NCBI GenBank assembly: GCA_007571305.1
Contig: RKRR01000180.1
Location: 1-33,282 of the forward strand
Origin: Candidatus Poribacteria bacterium
GTDB taxonomy: Bacteria; Poribacteria; WGA-4E; WGA-3G
Length of the DNA stretch: 33,282 nucleotides
Reading direction: 5' to 3'
Positions 23,525-31,534 of this stretch are shown here, in pieces. The position numbers were made by a program, and so were the translations under genes. The notes below the pieces were generated by a model, which saw only the letters and a program-made list of their open reading frames with translations, had not been told where the DNA came from and did not search any database. Within the stretch, counting starts at the first letter, position 1; the number at the start of each line of letters is the position of its first letter.

Positions 23525-24568
23525 TTATAATTTTTCTCTGAGTACATCAATCAAACCATCAGGGGGTTCAAACGGAAGATCAATCATCTGGTTTGTTACG
23601 CCGCTGTAGTAAATGCCAAGAAGAAGATTGAACTCTGCAAGAGATTGCTTGAGATGCGTCGGATGCACGTTATTTTCATCGTCCAGCCAATCAAAAACAG
23701 CCTCGGTCAGGTTGCCTTGTGCGACGACATCCTGTTCGCCATAGTCGAGGGGTCCACTCTCGTAACCCCCCTCAGGTGTTGCGCGTTCCCAACTGCTGAA
23801 CCGCCAATGCACGAACCCCTTCGTTCCGACGACAAAGACGCGTTTGTGGGTGTGATTACCCGCATCTGGCTCTTTCGGTACTCGCTGTCCTACACCTGTT
23901 CCGAATGCGAGAGAGACATGAAGTCCGTTTTCATAGAGTGCCTGAGCAGCAGCGTGCATAGGGGAGGGCTGAGTAGAATCCAAATCCTGAGCCCCTGAAA
24001 CCTGTCCGAGCACCCGCACCGGACGGGAGTTGTCGACATAGGAAGAGACGAGTTGCAATACGTGGGGAGCTTGGTCAACTGGCGTACTCCGAGCACTGGC
24101 ATCAATGAATTTAATCTCACCGATGCGACCTTCTGCGACATCCCGTTTCAATTCCAAGTTTTTCGGATGGAAGTTAAGTTGTGTATTGACAACAAATTTC
24201 GTCTGTGTTTCCTCTGCTAACCCCGCGAGCTGCTTCCAATCCTCGCTTTCAACCGCAATCGGTTTTTCGACGATTGCCGCTGGCACACCGGCATCCGAGG
24301 CTTGTTTCATCAATGGATAGCGGATCCGCTCATTGCTACCCCGCAGCACGGGTGCCGTGACGATGTGGAGGACATCGGGCTTCTCTTTTTCAAGCATCTC
24401 ATCCAAGTCGGTGTAACGTGAAGAGATACCGAAATCCTCACCGAAACTGGTGAGCAATTCTTCATTCATATCGCAGATTGCGGCGATTTTCCCGTTTTTG
24501 ACGAAACGATACGCATCTGCATGGGCACGTGCGCGTCCGCCGCACCCTAAGAACGCTGTTTTATACAT
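23525..24568 (-). CDS. Gfo/Idh/MocA-family oxidoreductase, paralogue 2
   Basis: 347 residues, nearly the same as its neighbours through the Rossmann domain (MYKTAFLGCGGRARAHADAY; EKPIAVESEDWKQLAGLAEE) and the C-terminal domain. It differs most between AFGT and HKRVFV, where it reads GVGQRVPKEPDAGNHT, and in the segment SGAQDLDSTQPSPMHAAAQA. It ends IDLPFEPPDGLIDVLREKL. Because these segments lie in the C-terminal substrate domain, the copies may have split substrate use (inference). The gap to the next copy is about 64 bases, consistent with an operon. An upstream GGAGAA serves as ribosome site. Confidence 0.87.
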   Translation of the reverse strand: MYKTAFLGCGGRARAHADAYRFVKNGKIAAICDMNEELLTSFGEDFGISSRYTDLDEMLEKEKPDVLHIVTAPVLRGSNERIRYPLMKQASDAGVPAAIVEKPIAVESEDWKQLAGLAEETQTKFVVNTQLNFHPKNLELKRDVAEGRIGEIKFIDASARSTPVDQAPHVLQLVSSYVDNSRPVRVLGQVSGAQDLDSTQPSPMHAAAQALYENGLHVSLAFGTGVGQRVPKEPDAGNHTHKRVFVVGTKGFVHWRFSSWERATPEGGYESGPLDYGEQDVVAQGNLTEAVFDWLDDENNVHPTHLKQSLAEFNLLLGIYYSGVTNQMIDLPFEPPDGLIDVLREKL

Positions 24569-24613
24569 GGAAAAAATTCTCCTCTAAACATTCCGTGTGA
24601 ATTCGGGTTGGGT

Positions 24614-25651
24614 TTATAATTTTTCCCGGAGTGTGTCCATTAATCCATCAGGGGGTTCAAAAGGAAGATCGATAATCTCATTCGTGATTCCACTGTAGTA
24701 GATACCAAGGAGCAGATTGAACTCTGCAAGGGACTGTTTGAGATGCGTCGGATGCACGTTATTTTCATCATCAAGCCAGTCAAAAACAGCCTCAGTCAGG
24801 TTGCCTTGCGCGGCGATGTCCTGTTCTCCGTAGTTGAGCGGACCGCCTTCATAACCGCCTTCAGGTGTTGCGCGTTCCCAACTACTGAACCGCCAATGCA
24901 CGAAACCCTTTGTTCCCACAACAAAGACACGTTTATGAGCAACGGTGCTCTCGCTATCTGATGCCAGCGTCCCCATACCGGTCCCAAAGGCAACAGAGAC
25001 GTGCAAACCATTTTCATACAAAACATGCCCAGCGGCATGCATGGGAGAAGGTTGCGCCGAATCTAACTGTTCTTTCCCTGAAATCTGTCCAAGCACACGT
25101 ACCGGACGCGAGTTGTCTATGTAGGAGGACACCAACTGTAGCACGTGCGGTGCTTGGTCAACTGGCGTACTCCGAGCACTGGCATCAATGAATTTAATCT
25201 CACCAATACGACCTGCCGCGACATCCGCTTTTAATTCAAGATTTTTGGGATGGAAGTTGAGTTGTGTGTTCACAACGAACTTCGTTTGCGTTTCCTCTGC
25301 TAACCCCGCGATCTGTTTCCAGTCCTCGCTTTCAACCGCAATCGGTTTTTCGACGATCGCCGCTGGCACACCCGCATCCGAGGCTTGTTTCATCAGTGGA
25401 TACCGAATCCGTTGATTCGTGCCGCGAAGGACAGGGGCAGTGACGATGTGGAGGACATCGGGCTTCTCTTTTTCAAGCATCTCGTTCAAGTCGGTGTAGC
25501 GTGAAGAGATGTCGAAGTCGTCTCCAAAATTGTTGAGTAGTTCTTTATTCATATCGCAAATTGCGGCGATCTTACCGCGCGTGACGGAGCGATACGCACT
25601 CGCGTGTGCACGGGCACGACCTCCGCACCCTAAGAACGCAGTTTTATACAT
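24614..25651 (-). CDS. Gfo/Idh/MocA-family oxidoreductase, paralogue 3
   Basis: 345 residues from the ATG at 25651 (MYKTAFLGCGGRARAHASAY), with GAGGAG nine bases upstream; the six residues before it in the frame are not part of the gene. It has the same two-domain layout as its neighbours, with EKPIAVE and HVLQLVSSYID. The variable segment is GMGTLASDSESTVA between AFGT and HKRVFV, and the neighbouring SGKEQLDSAQPSPMHAAGHV also differs. A MITE-like repeat begins 21 bases upstream of the start codon and separates it from paralogue 4, so this copy may head its own three-gene transcript. Confidence 0.87.
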   Translation of the reverse strand: MYKTAFLGCGGRARAHASAYRSVTRGKIAAICDMNKELLNNFGDDFDISSRYTDLNEMLEKEKPDVLHIVTAPVLRGTNQRIRYPLMKQASDAGVPAAIVEKPIAVESEDWKQIAGLAEETQTKFVVNTQLNFHPKNLELKADVAAGRIGEIKFIDASARSTPVDQAPHVLQLVSSYIDNSRPVRVLGQISGKEQLDSAQPSPMHAAGHVLYENGLHVSVAFGTGMGTLASDSESTVAHKRVFVVGTKGFVHWRFSSWERATPEGGYEGGPLNYGEQDIAAQGNLTEAVFDWLDDENNVHPTHLKQSLAEFNLLLGIYYSGITNEIIDLPFEPPDGLMDTLREKL

Positions 25652-25671
25652 GAAACTGTCTCCTCTCATAT

Positions 25672-25855
25672 TAACCCAAGTTGTCAGTTTGTAGCATAAC
25701 CTGTTAGGTTGTGCATTTTAAGCACGCCAGTTAACAACCTATGCTGCGAATTAAGCACGCAGGAGACCTACGGTTTCCTACGCTACGAAATGCCTCCGAA
25801 TTCAGTGAAAAATGGGACGGGATGCCTAAAATCTTGTCAGTAGTAACTTGTGTTA
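25672..25855 (+). mobile_element. MITE-like repeat, family A copy 3 (184 bp)
   Basis: Ends TAACCCAAGTTG (25672) and GTAACTTGTGTTA (to 25855), inverted, embedded in ATAT. The hairpin GCATAACCT-GTT-AGGTTGTGC at 25690-25710 keeps pairing with different bases from the other copies. Downstream blocks GGTTTCCTACGCTACGAAAT and CAGTGAAAAATGGGACGG are shared with copy 1 (325-484, opposite strand). It carries an extra stretch of about 25 bases (AAGCACGCCAGTTAACAACC...). It sits between Gfo paralogues 3 and 4. Confidence 0.75.
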
Positions 25856-25946
25856 ATATTCACAATAGCACGCCAGCAGCGTACCAGAATATAGAATAGG
25901 ACAAGGCACGAAAACCTTGACCCATCCAATACAAATATATCCCAAA

Positions 25947-26993
25947 TTACAGTTTCTCTCGGAGCATATCCATTAAGCCATCGGGTGGCTCAAACGGTAG
26001 TTCGATAATCTCGTTAGTGATTCCGCTGTAGTACATCCCTAAAATGATGTTAAACTCGACGAGCGATTGCTTGAGGTGCGTCGGATGCACATTGTTCGCA
26101 TCGTCTAACCAATCAAAAACGGCTTCGGTGAAGTTGCCTTGCGCGACGACATCTTGTTCACTATAGTTAAGCGAACCGCTCTCATACCCACCGTCCAACG
26201 TTGCGCGTTCCCAACTGCTGAACCGCCAATGCACGAAGCCCTTCGTTCCAGCAACAAAAACACGTTTGTGGCCGTAGATACCCGGGTCATCAGATGCCTT
26301 TTGTGCCAGTTCTGTTCCAAATGCCAGAGAGACGTGGACACCGTTCTCATACAGAACATGCCCCACAGTATGCTGCGGAGAGGGATGTCCCCCAGGAGCA
26401 AAATTTAAATTCTCGCTTCCAGAGATTTGTCCAAACACACGTACCGGACGCGAGTTGTCTATGTAGGAGGACACCAACTGTAGCACATGTCCTCCCTGTT
26501 CGGCGGGTCTACTCCGCGCACTCGCATCGATAAATCTGATGTCACCGATCCGTCCTTCTACGACATCTTTTTTTAACTCCAGATTTTTCGGATGGAAGTC
26601 GAGTTGTGTGTTGACGACAAATTTCGTTTTCGTCTCTGCTGCTAACCCGGCAATCTGATTCCAATCCTCGCCTTCAACGGCAATCGGTTTCTCAATAATC
26701 GCCGCAGGAACGCCGTGGTCGGATACCTGCTTCATCAAGGGATAACGGATACGTTCGTTGCTATTCGGGATCACAGGGCTTGTGACGATGTGGAGGACAT
26801 CAGGTTTCTCTTTTTCAATCATCTCGTCCAAGTCGGTGTAACGCGAAGAGATATCGAAGTCATCCCCGAATTTGTTGAGTCGTTCTTCGTTCATATCGCA
26901 GATTGCGGCAAGTCTACCGCGTTTGACGAAGCGGTAAGCATCTGCATGCCCACGGGCGCGACCCCCGCAGCCTAACATTGCTGTTTTATACAT
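25947..26993 (-). CDS. Gfo/Idh/MocA-family oxidoreductase, paralogue 4
   Basis: 348 residues: MYKTAMLGCGGRARGHADAY, IEKPIAVEGEDWNQIAGLAA, HVLQLVSSYID and a C-terminus matching its three neighbours. It is the most divergent of the four, with an inserted SGSENLNFAPGGHPSPQHTV and variable segment ELAQKASDDPGIYG before HKRVFV. AGGAGACA precedes the ATG. It lies upstream of the other three and is separated from them by the family A repeat, so it was probably the ancestor or an early duplicate (inference). Its function is as uncertain as that of the others. Confidence 0.87.
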   Translation of the reverse strand: MYKTAMLGCGGRARGHADAYRFVKRGRLAAICDMNEERLNKFGDDFDISSRYTDLDEMIEKEKPDVLHIVTSPVIPNSNERIRYPLMKQVSDHGVPAAIIEKPIAVEGEDWNQIAGLAAETKTKFVVNTQLDFHPKNLELKKDVVEGRIGDIRFIDASARSRPAEQGGHVLQLVSSYIDNSRPVRVFGQISGSENLNFAPGGHPSPQHTVGHVLYENGVHVSLAFGTELAQKASDDPGIYGHKRVFVAGTKGFVHWRFSSWERATLDGGYESGSLNYSEQDVVAQGNFTEAVFDWLDDANNVHPTHLKQSLVEFNIILGMYYSGITNEIIELPFEPPDGLMDMLREKL

Positions 26994-27100
26994 GGGGAAT
27001 GTCTCCTAAGAGTCCATGATGGGATAGGCTATAGAGAAACAACAAATTGTATCAGATTAACAACAACAGAAATTTTTGTCAAACGGTATTTCAGGGATTG

Positions 27101-28144
27101 CTACTCCGAGGAGATGTAGACTTTTTCACCGCTCTTGGCACTATCATAGAGAGCATCTAAGATTTGCATGAAGATATACGCATCCGGTGCAGCGACATCT
27201 GGTGCAACCTCACCTGCTATCGCCAGGGCGAAGTGGTTAAGTTCGTAGTAGAAGACATGCACCTCTTCAGGCAACTCACCGTGATCAATTTCAAGTGGTT
27301 CATCAACAGTTTCTCGAACGAATTCACCATCTTTAAATCTCGCGATGCCGCCGTTTGTGATTGCACCGGTGGTGCCGTAGAGTTCAACGACGCTGGCGGA
27401 GTCAGAGTGGCTCATCCGAGAACAATCGATCTGGATAGTTTTCCCACCCTCACATCCGAGAATACCCGTGAAATAATCTTCTGCCGGTCCCTCTGGTCCA
27501 TCGTACTGGGGGTAAAGAACATGCTTCGCAGCGAACGCCCACTCCGGTTTTGGACATCCCATCCACCACCAAGTGAGGTTCAGTTCGTGTGAATAGTGTT
27601 GTCCTAACGAGCCGCCTTTCTGCCCATAGACGTGTAGCCATCGACTGTTGACATCAAATTCTGGAATGAAGTTGTATTTCCCGAAGACGCGACCGTGATA
27701 TAGGTCACCGATCGCTCCGTTCAGCACAGCGCGCCGAATCTGTCGGTTGTTCGGGAAGTGGCGCATAAAGTAGCAGAATTGCAGTGTTTTCCCTGCTTGT
27801 TGTGCGGCTCTCTCCATCTCTAATATTTCGGGTGCGCGGAGTGCGTGCGGTTTTTGCACTAAAACGTGCTTACCAGCATTGAGCGTATCCAGAACCTGTT
27901 GGAGTCTGCCATCGGGGGATGTCGCGAGATAAACGGCTTCAACATTGGGGTTGTCAAGAAGTTCGCGATAGTCAGCATAACGGTGTGGTACTGCGTTGTC
28001 ATCACCCGCCTGTGCCCGACGGATTGGATCGCGTTCCGCGATTGCCATAACGTTTAGCCGAGAGGTCGCATTGGCAGCTTCGATAGCTCGGCAGCCTGCC
28101 CACCCACACCCAACGACTCCGGTTTGAATAAGTTGATCCGCCAT
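27101..28144 (-). CDS. Gfo/Idh/MocA-family oxidoreductase, divergent member
   Basis: A 347-residue member of the family but not of the tandem set. The N-terminus reads LIQTGVVGCGWAGCRAIEAA, and the EKP motif is VQKPHALRAPE (Gln for Glu, Lys kept). The C-terminal domain includes GQHYSHELNLTWWWMGCPKP, where His residues could act in catalysis. VELYGTTGAITNGGIARFKD is a typical family segment. GGAGGTAAAACTC precedes the ATG. Substrate unknown: probably a sugar or polyol oxidoreductase. It lies upstream of the four paralogues, with 107 bases between. Confidence 0.85.
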   Translation of the reverse strand: MADQLIQTGVVGCGWAGCRAIEAANATSRLNVMAIAERDPIRRAQAGDDNAVPHRYADYRELLDNPNVEAVYLATSPDGRLQQVLDTLNAGKHVLVQKPHALRAPEILEMERAAQQAGKTLQFCYFMRHFPNNRQIRRAVLNGAIGDLYHGRVFGKYNFIPEFDVNSRWLHVYGQKGGSLGQHYSHELNLTWWWMGCPKPEWAFAAKHVLYPQYDGPEGPAEDYFTGILGCEGGKTIQIDCSRMSHSDSASVVELYGTTGAITNGGIARFKDGEFVRETVDEPLEIDHGELPEEVHVFYYELNHFALAIAGEVAPDVAAPDAYIFMQILDALYDSAKSGEKVYISSE

Positions 28145-28189
28145 GAGTTTTACCTCCAGTCCGCCTTTGGAACAACAAAAAATACGATA

Positions 28190-28978
28190 CTAAAATAGTT
28201 GCGGTAACTCTGAGACGCTATCAAACACCCATGTCGGTTTCGCAGTTATGTTTTCCAAATGATCGGGTTTAAATTTCCCAGTCTTCACAAGGACACTCCG
28301 CATTTTCATTCTTTCCGCCCCGACGATGTCAGTGGTAATATCATCGCCCACCACGACTGCGTCCTTTGGAGCGAGGTGAAGATGATTGAGCGCAGTTTTG
28401 AAGAACGTCTCACTCGGTTTGCCCATGATTGTCGCTGTTTTGCCTGCAGCAGCCTCCAGAAGCGTCACGAATGCCCCGCAGTCCAAGCGTATCCCTTCAG
28501 AAGAGAACCAGTAGAGCCCCTTCTGTAAAGCGATGAGTTCCGCCCCATCCATCAGCAGGCGAAAAGCATGATTTAAAGCGTAAAAGTCAAATCCTTCACC
28601 GTAGTCCCCAACTATGACAAAATCGGGAGCATCGTTGTTGATGGGAATCTCCTTGAAAAACGCTTTGACAGCATCATCGACCATAAAGTGGCAACTTATC
28701 TCGCTCTGTGCCCGCAAGTAGAGGAGACACGCGTAAGTCGCATTAAAAATCTCATCTTCGTAGATGTCAAATCCGAATTCTTGCATCTGCGCGTGTAGCA
28801 TTTTTGGTGTTTTAGCAGTCGTGTTTGTCAGAAATCGGAGTTGATACTTCTCCTGGCGTAGATAGTTGACGGTTTCGATTGCCCCTGGGCAAGGTTCTCC
28901 TTTAAAATAGAGCGTCCCGTCCATGTCAATCAAAAAAGCCTTCGGGCGCGTTGTGTTTGGTTGTTTCGTATCTGTCAT
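28190..28978 (-). CDS. HAD-IIA (NagD/LHPP-like) phosphatase
   Basis: A 262-residue haloacid dehalogenase-superfamily hydrolase of subclass IIA. Motif I FLIDMDGTL has the nucleophile D18 and acid D20; motif II is FLTNTT (T51), motif III K187 in IMGKPSETF, and motif IV GDD (211-213) with D217. The cap between motifs II and III is the IIA type. The subclass contains NagD-like nucleotide or sugar phosphatases and LHPP-like phosphatases; the substrate is unknown. The ATG is three bases after the stop of the binding-protein gene and lacks a clear ribosome site, so it is translationally coupled to it. It is cytoplasmic while its partner is exported. Confidence 0.85.
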   Translation of the reverse strand: MTDTKQPNTTRPKAFLIDMDGTLYFKGEPCPGAIETVNYLRQEKYQLRFLTNTTAKTPKMLHAQMQEFGFDIYEDEIFNATYACLLYLRAQSEISCHFMVDDAVKAFFKEIPINNDAPDFVIVGDYGEGFDFYALNHAFRLLMDGAELIALQKGLYWFSSEGIRLDCGAFVTLLEAAAGKTATIMGKPSETFFKTALNHLHLAPKDAVVVGDDITTDIVGAERMKMRSVLVKTGKFKPDHLENITAKPTWVFDSVSELPQLF

Positions 28979-28981
28979 GTG

Positions 28982-30175
28982 TTACGGCTCTATAACCTTA
29001 TAGTGTTCCACTTGTCCGTCACGGATTGTTTGAATTGTGAGGCTTTTAACAGGGTGACGATTTTCGCTATAATGTGAGATGGTTGTAGCACCTTTGTAAC
29101 CGCTGACTGCCGTGAATGCATCACGAACCGCGACACTGTCAAGTGCCCCTGCATTCTCTATTGCGCGTGCTAAGAGTCGCATCGCATCGTAACCCGACGC
29201 GGCAATGCCATCCGGGGGACTCTCGAACAGTGCCGTGTAACTTCCTACAAATTCTTGAACGTCCACGTCCTGTGTGGCTACAGAGAAATTTGTCGGGTAA
29301 TAACTGCCATCCAATACAGTGTTATCATCTAAGATGCTAAGGAAACGTTCCCGATCGTCCCATGCACTGCCGCCGAGAAAAGTCGCTGTGATGCCGATCT
29401 GGCGAGCTTCCTTTATCAACAGTGGAACTTCTGGTTGAAAACCCGGGCAGAAGATAACGTCAGGGGAGACCGCTTGAATCTCTGTAAGGAGTTCAGGAAA
29501 CGTGGTAACACCGACGGAATAGGCACCGCTGTGGACAATTTCCCCACCGATTTCTTTAAAGGCTGCCTCAAATGCCTGTACGAGATCGGTGGAATAAACA
29601 TCGCCTTCCTCGTAAATTGTCGCTGCTGTTGCGGCACCAAGTTCGTCAGGGTTTATTGCGAAACTTGCCATCACTTCCCCCTGGAATGGGTTAGGGACGG
29701 TGATTAAAAAGACGTAATCGCCTGCTGCTGGCACATTTGCACCGCTGGAGCCGGGAAGCATGAGACGCTGTGCTTGTTGTGCGATCGGACCGACTTCAAC
29801 AGAATTCGTGGAGTAAATGGGACCGAGGAGTGCAAAGACATTCTCTATCTCAATAAGTTCTCTCGCAGCACTGATACTCGCCTCTGGTGTTGGTGGTTCG
29901 CTTGCGATAGGTTGGTTGTTTCGACTGATGAATTCTACTTGCATACCGAGCACGCCGCCTTTTTCGTTAATCTGAGCACGGGCGGTTTCAGCACCTTGAC
30001 TGAAAGTGGTAAAAGTGTTTGATGGCTGAATCACGCCTATTTTTAATGTTCCTTCGGTCGAAATGGTGGTCGCGTCGGGCTGAACCACATGGCTCATACG
30101 TTCACACCCGAATAGGTAAATACTTAGAAGGACAGATAAAATGATCGAGGGTAAAATGAGAATTCTTGCACGCAT
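28982..30175 (-). CDS. Periplasmic binding lipoprotein (branched-chain amino acid ABC type)
   Basis: 397 residues from ATG 30175 (GGAG 12 bases upstream; a GTG seven codons earlier is the alternative). The lipoprotein signal ends YLFG-C. The rest is a type I periplasmic-binding fold of the Peripla_BP_6 class: TLKIGVIQPSNTFTTFSQGA, AQINEKGGVLGMQVEFISRN, NVFALLGPIYSTNSVEVGPI, TAATIYEEGDVYSTDLVQAF and GIAASGYDAMRLLARAIENA. Such proteins deliver amino acids, urea or aromatic acids to ABC transporters. No permease or ATPase gene lies in the window, so it works with subunits encoded elsewhere, or as a sensor partner. It is coupled to the HAD phosphatase gene. Confidence 0.85.
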   Translation of the reverse strand: MRARILILPSIILSVLLSIYLFGCERMSHVVQPDATTISTEGTLKIGVIQPSNTFTTFSQGAETARAQINEKGGVLGMQVEFISRNNQPIASEPPTPEASISAARELIEIENVFALLGPIYSTNSVEVGPIAQQAQRLMLPGSSGANVPAAGDYVFLITVPNPFQGEVMASFAINPDELGAATAATIYEEGDVYSTDLVQAFEAAFKEIGGEIVHSGAYSVGVTTFPELLTEIQAVSPDVIFCPGFQPEVPLLIKEARQIGITATFLGGSAWDDRERFLSILDDNTVLDGSYYPTNFSVATQDVDVQEFVGSYTALFESPPDGIAASGYDAMRLLARAIENAGALDSVAVRDAFTAVSGYKGATTISHYSENRHPVKSLTIQTIRDGQVEHYKVIEP

Positions 30176-30312
30176 AATCTGTCGTTTCTCCTTCACAACA
30201 GTAAAATAGAAAATATTTGAAAAATATTTAGGTTTATGGTAACCTCTTACCCAGCAGAATAATAACAGACACCACCGATTTTGTCAAGTTTGGGAATATA
30301 TCCTTTTGAGAA

Positions 30313-30361
30313 CGTGAGCAAAAGCGCGTCGCCTGCAACAACGGCGCAGGCGACTCTCACG
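30313..30361 (+). promoter_or_regulatory. Strong nested hairpin in the leader of the monooxygenase gene
   Basis: GTCGCCTGC (30328-30336) pairs perfectly with GCAGGCGAC (30346-30354), with a 9-base loop; outside it CGTGAG (30313-30318) pairs with CTCACG (30356-30361). The hairpin ends 54 bases before the ATG at 30416, inside a 240-base divergent spacer that also holds AAATATTTGAAAAATATTT near 30210. It may control the monooxygenase transcript; no known riboswitch class is recognised. Confidence 0.4.
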
Positions 30362-30415
30362 CGAAAACCTTCAAGATCCAAGTTGCCGTTACTGCTCCGC
30401 AAGGAAAATCAAAAA

Positions 30416-31474
30416 ATGGAACTCGGTTTTTTCACAATGCCTTTGCATCCACCCGGTAGCGACACCACCAAAACGCTTGATCATGATATTGAGCAGATGG
30501 TAATACTGGACGAGTTGGGCTATAAAGAAGCTTATGTTGGTGAGCATTTTACATTTACGTGGGAAAATATTCCATCTCCGGATCTTTTTATCGCAAAAGC
30601 GGCTGCGATGACAGAGAACATCGTCTTCGGTACAGGGATTACTTGTATGCCGATACACAATCCTGCCGTTGTCGCCCATCGCATCGCGCAACTTGATCAT
30701 CAAACACACGGACGCCTTAATTGGGGGGTCGGTTCCAGTTCCACGCCGAGCGACGCAGAGATGTTCATGGCAGACGGGGATAGACGGCAGTCAACTCGAG
30801 AAGGAATTGAAGCTGTCCTGAAGATTTGGACGGACCCAGAACCCGGACACTACAAGAGCGATTTCTGGGAATTTAAAATTCCCGAAGACCGTCCGAACAT
30901 TGTCAGCATGCACATGAAACCTTATCAGAAACCGCATCCCCCGATTGCGATGGCGGGGTCGTCACCGAAATCCGACACACTCGTTCTTGCTGGCGAGCGC
31001 GGCTGGATTCCGATGAGTATTAACCTTGCACATATCCCTACCATCAAGACGCATTGGGATGCTGTTGAAGAGGGAGCGGAAAAAGTTGGTTTATCGCCGT
31101 CCCGTTCGACGTGGCGTATCGCCCGCGAAGTCTACGTTGCGGATACCACCGAACAGGCGCGGAAAGAGGCACTTGAAGGGACGCTCGGACGTGACTTTAG
31201 AGATTATTGGTTTAATTTGTTCAGCCCGGGGAACTTCAAACCGGATCCGGATATGGACGACGCAGACATGCGCCTTGAGCATTTATTAGATACCTTGTGG
31301 ATTGTTGGCAGCCCCGACCATGTTGCCAATCGGTTGCGTGAAATCTATGAGGAAGTTGGGGGCTTTGGTATGCTGCTCGCCATGGGACATGAGTGGGAAC
31401 CGAAGGAACAGTGGTTGAACTCTATGACACTCCTTAAGAATGAGGTGATGCCGCAACTGGCGGATCTGACGTAG
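30416..31474 (+). CDS. Luciferase-like flavin-dependent monooxygenase (LLM class)
   Basis: 352 residues from the ATG at 30416 (MELGFFTMPLHPPGSDTTKT), with AGGA upstream; the frame is open back to 30281, but that stretch encodes the leader hairpin. It is a TIM-barrel enzyme of the bacterial luciferase-like superfamily: LDELGYKEAYVGEHF, IVFGTGITCMPIHNPAVVAH, RLNWGVGSSSTPSDAEMF, and PHPPIAMAGSSPKSDTLVLA. Members use reduced FMN or F420 to oxidise alkanes, sulfonates, aldehydes or similar. Substrate and cofactor are not visible here, and no flavin reductase is adjacent. The next gene, a ceramidase-like hydrolase, begins 60 bases on in the same direction, so they may share a transcript. Confidence 0.82.
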   Translation: MELGFFTMPLHPPGSDTTKTLDHDIEQMVILDELGYKEAYVGEHFTFTWENIPSPDLFIAKAAAMTENIVFGTGITCMPIHNPAVVAHRIAQLDHQTHGRLNWGVGSSSTPSDAEMFMADGDRRQSTREGIEAVLKIWTDPEPGHYKSDFWEFKIPEDRPNIVSMHMKPYQKPHPPIAMAGSSPKSDTLVLAGERGWIPMSINLAHIPTIKTHWDAVEEGAEKVGLSPSRSTWRIAREVYVADTTEQARKEALEGTLGRDFRDYWFNLFSPGNFKPDPDMDDADMRLEHLLDTLWIVGSPDHVANRLREIYEEVGGFGMLLAMGHEWEPKEQWLNSMTLLKNEVMPQLADLT

Positions 31475-31534
31475 GGATCGGGCAACACGAAGGGTGATTT
31501 CCTCTCGTATCAGTGTTCAATCAGGAGGCTTCTT

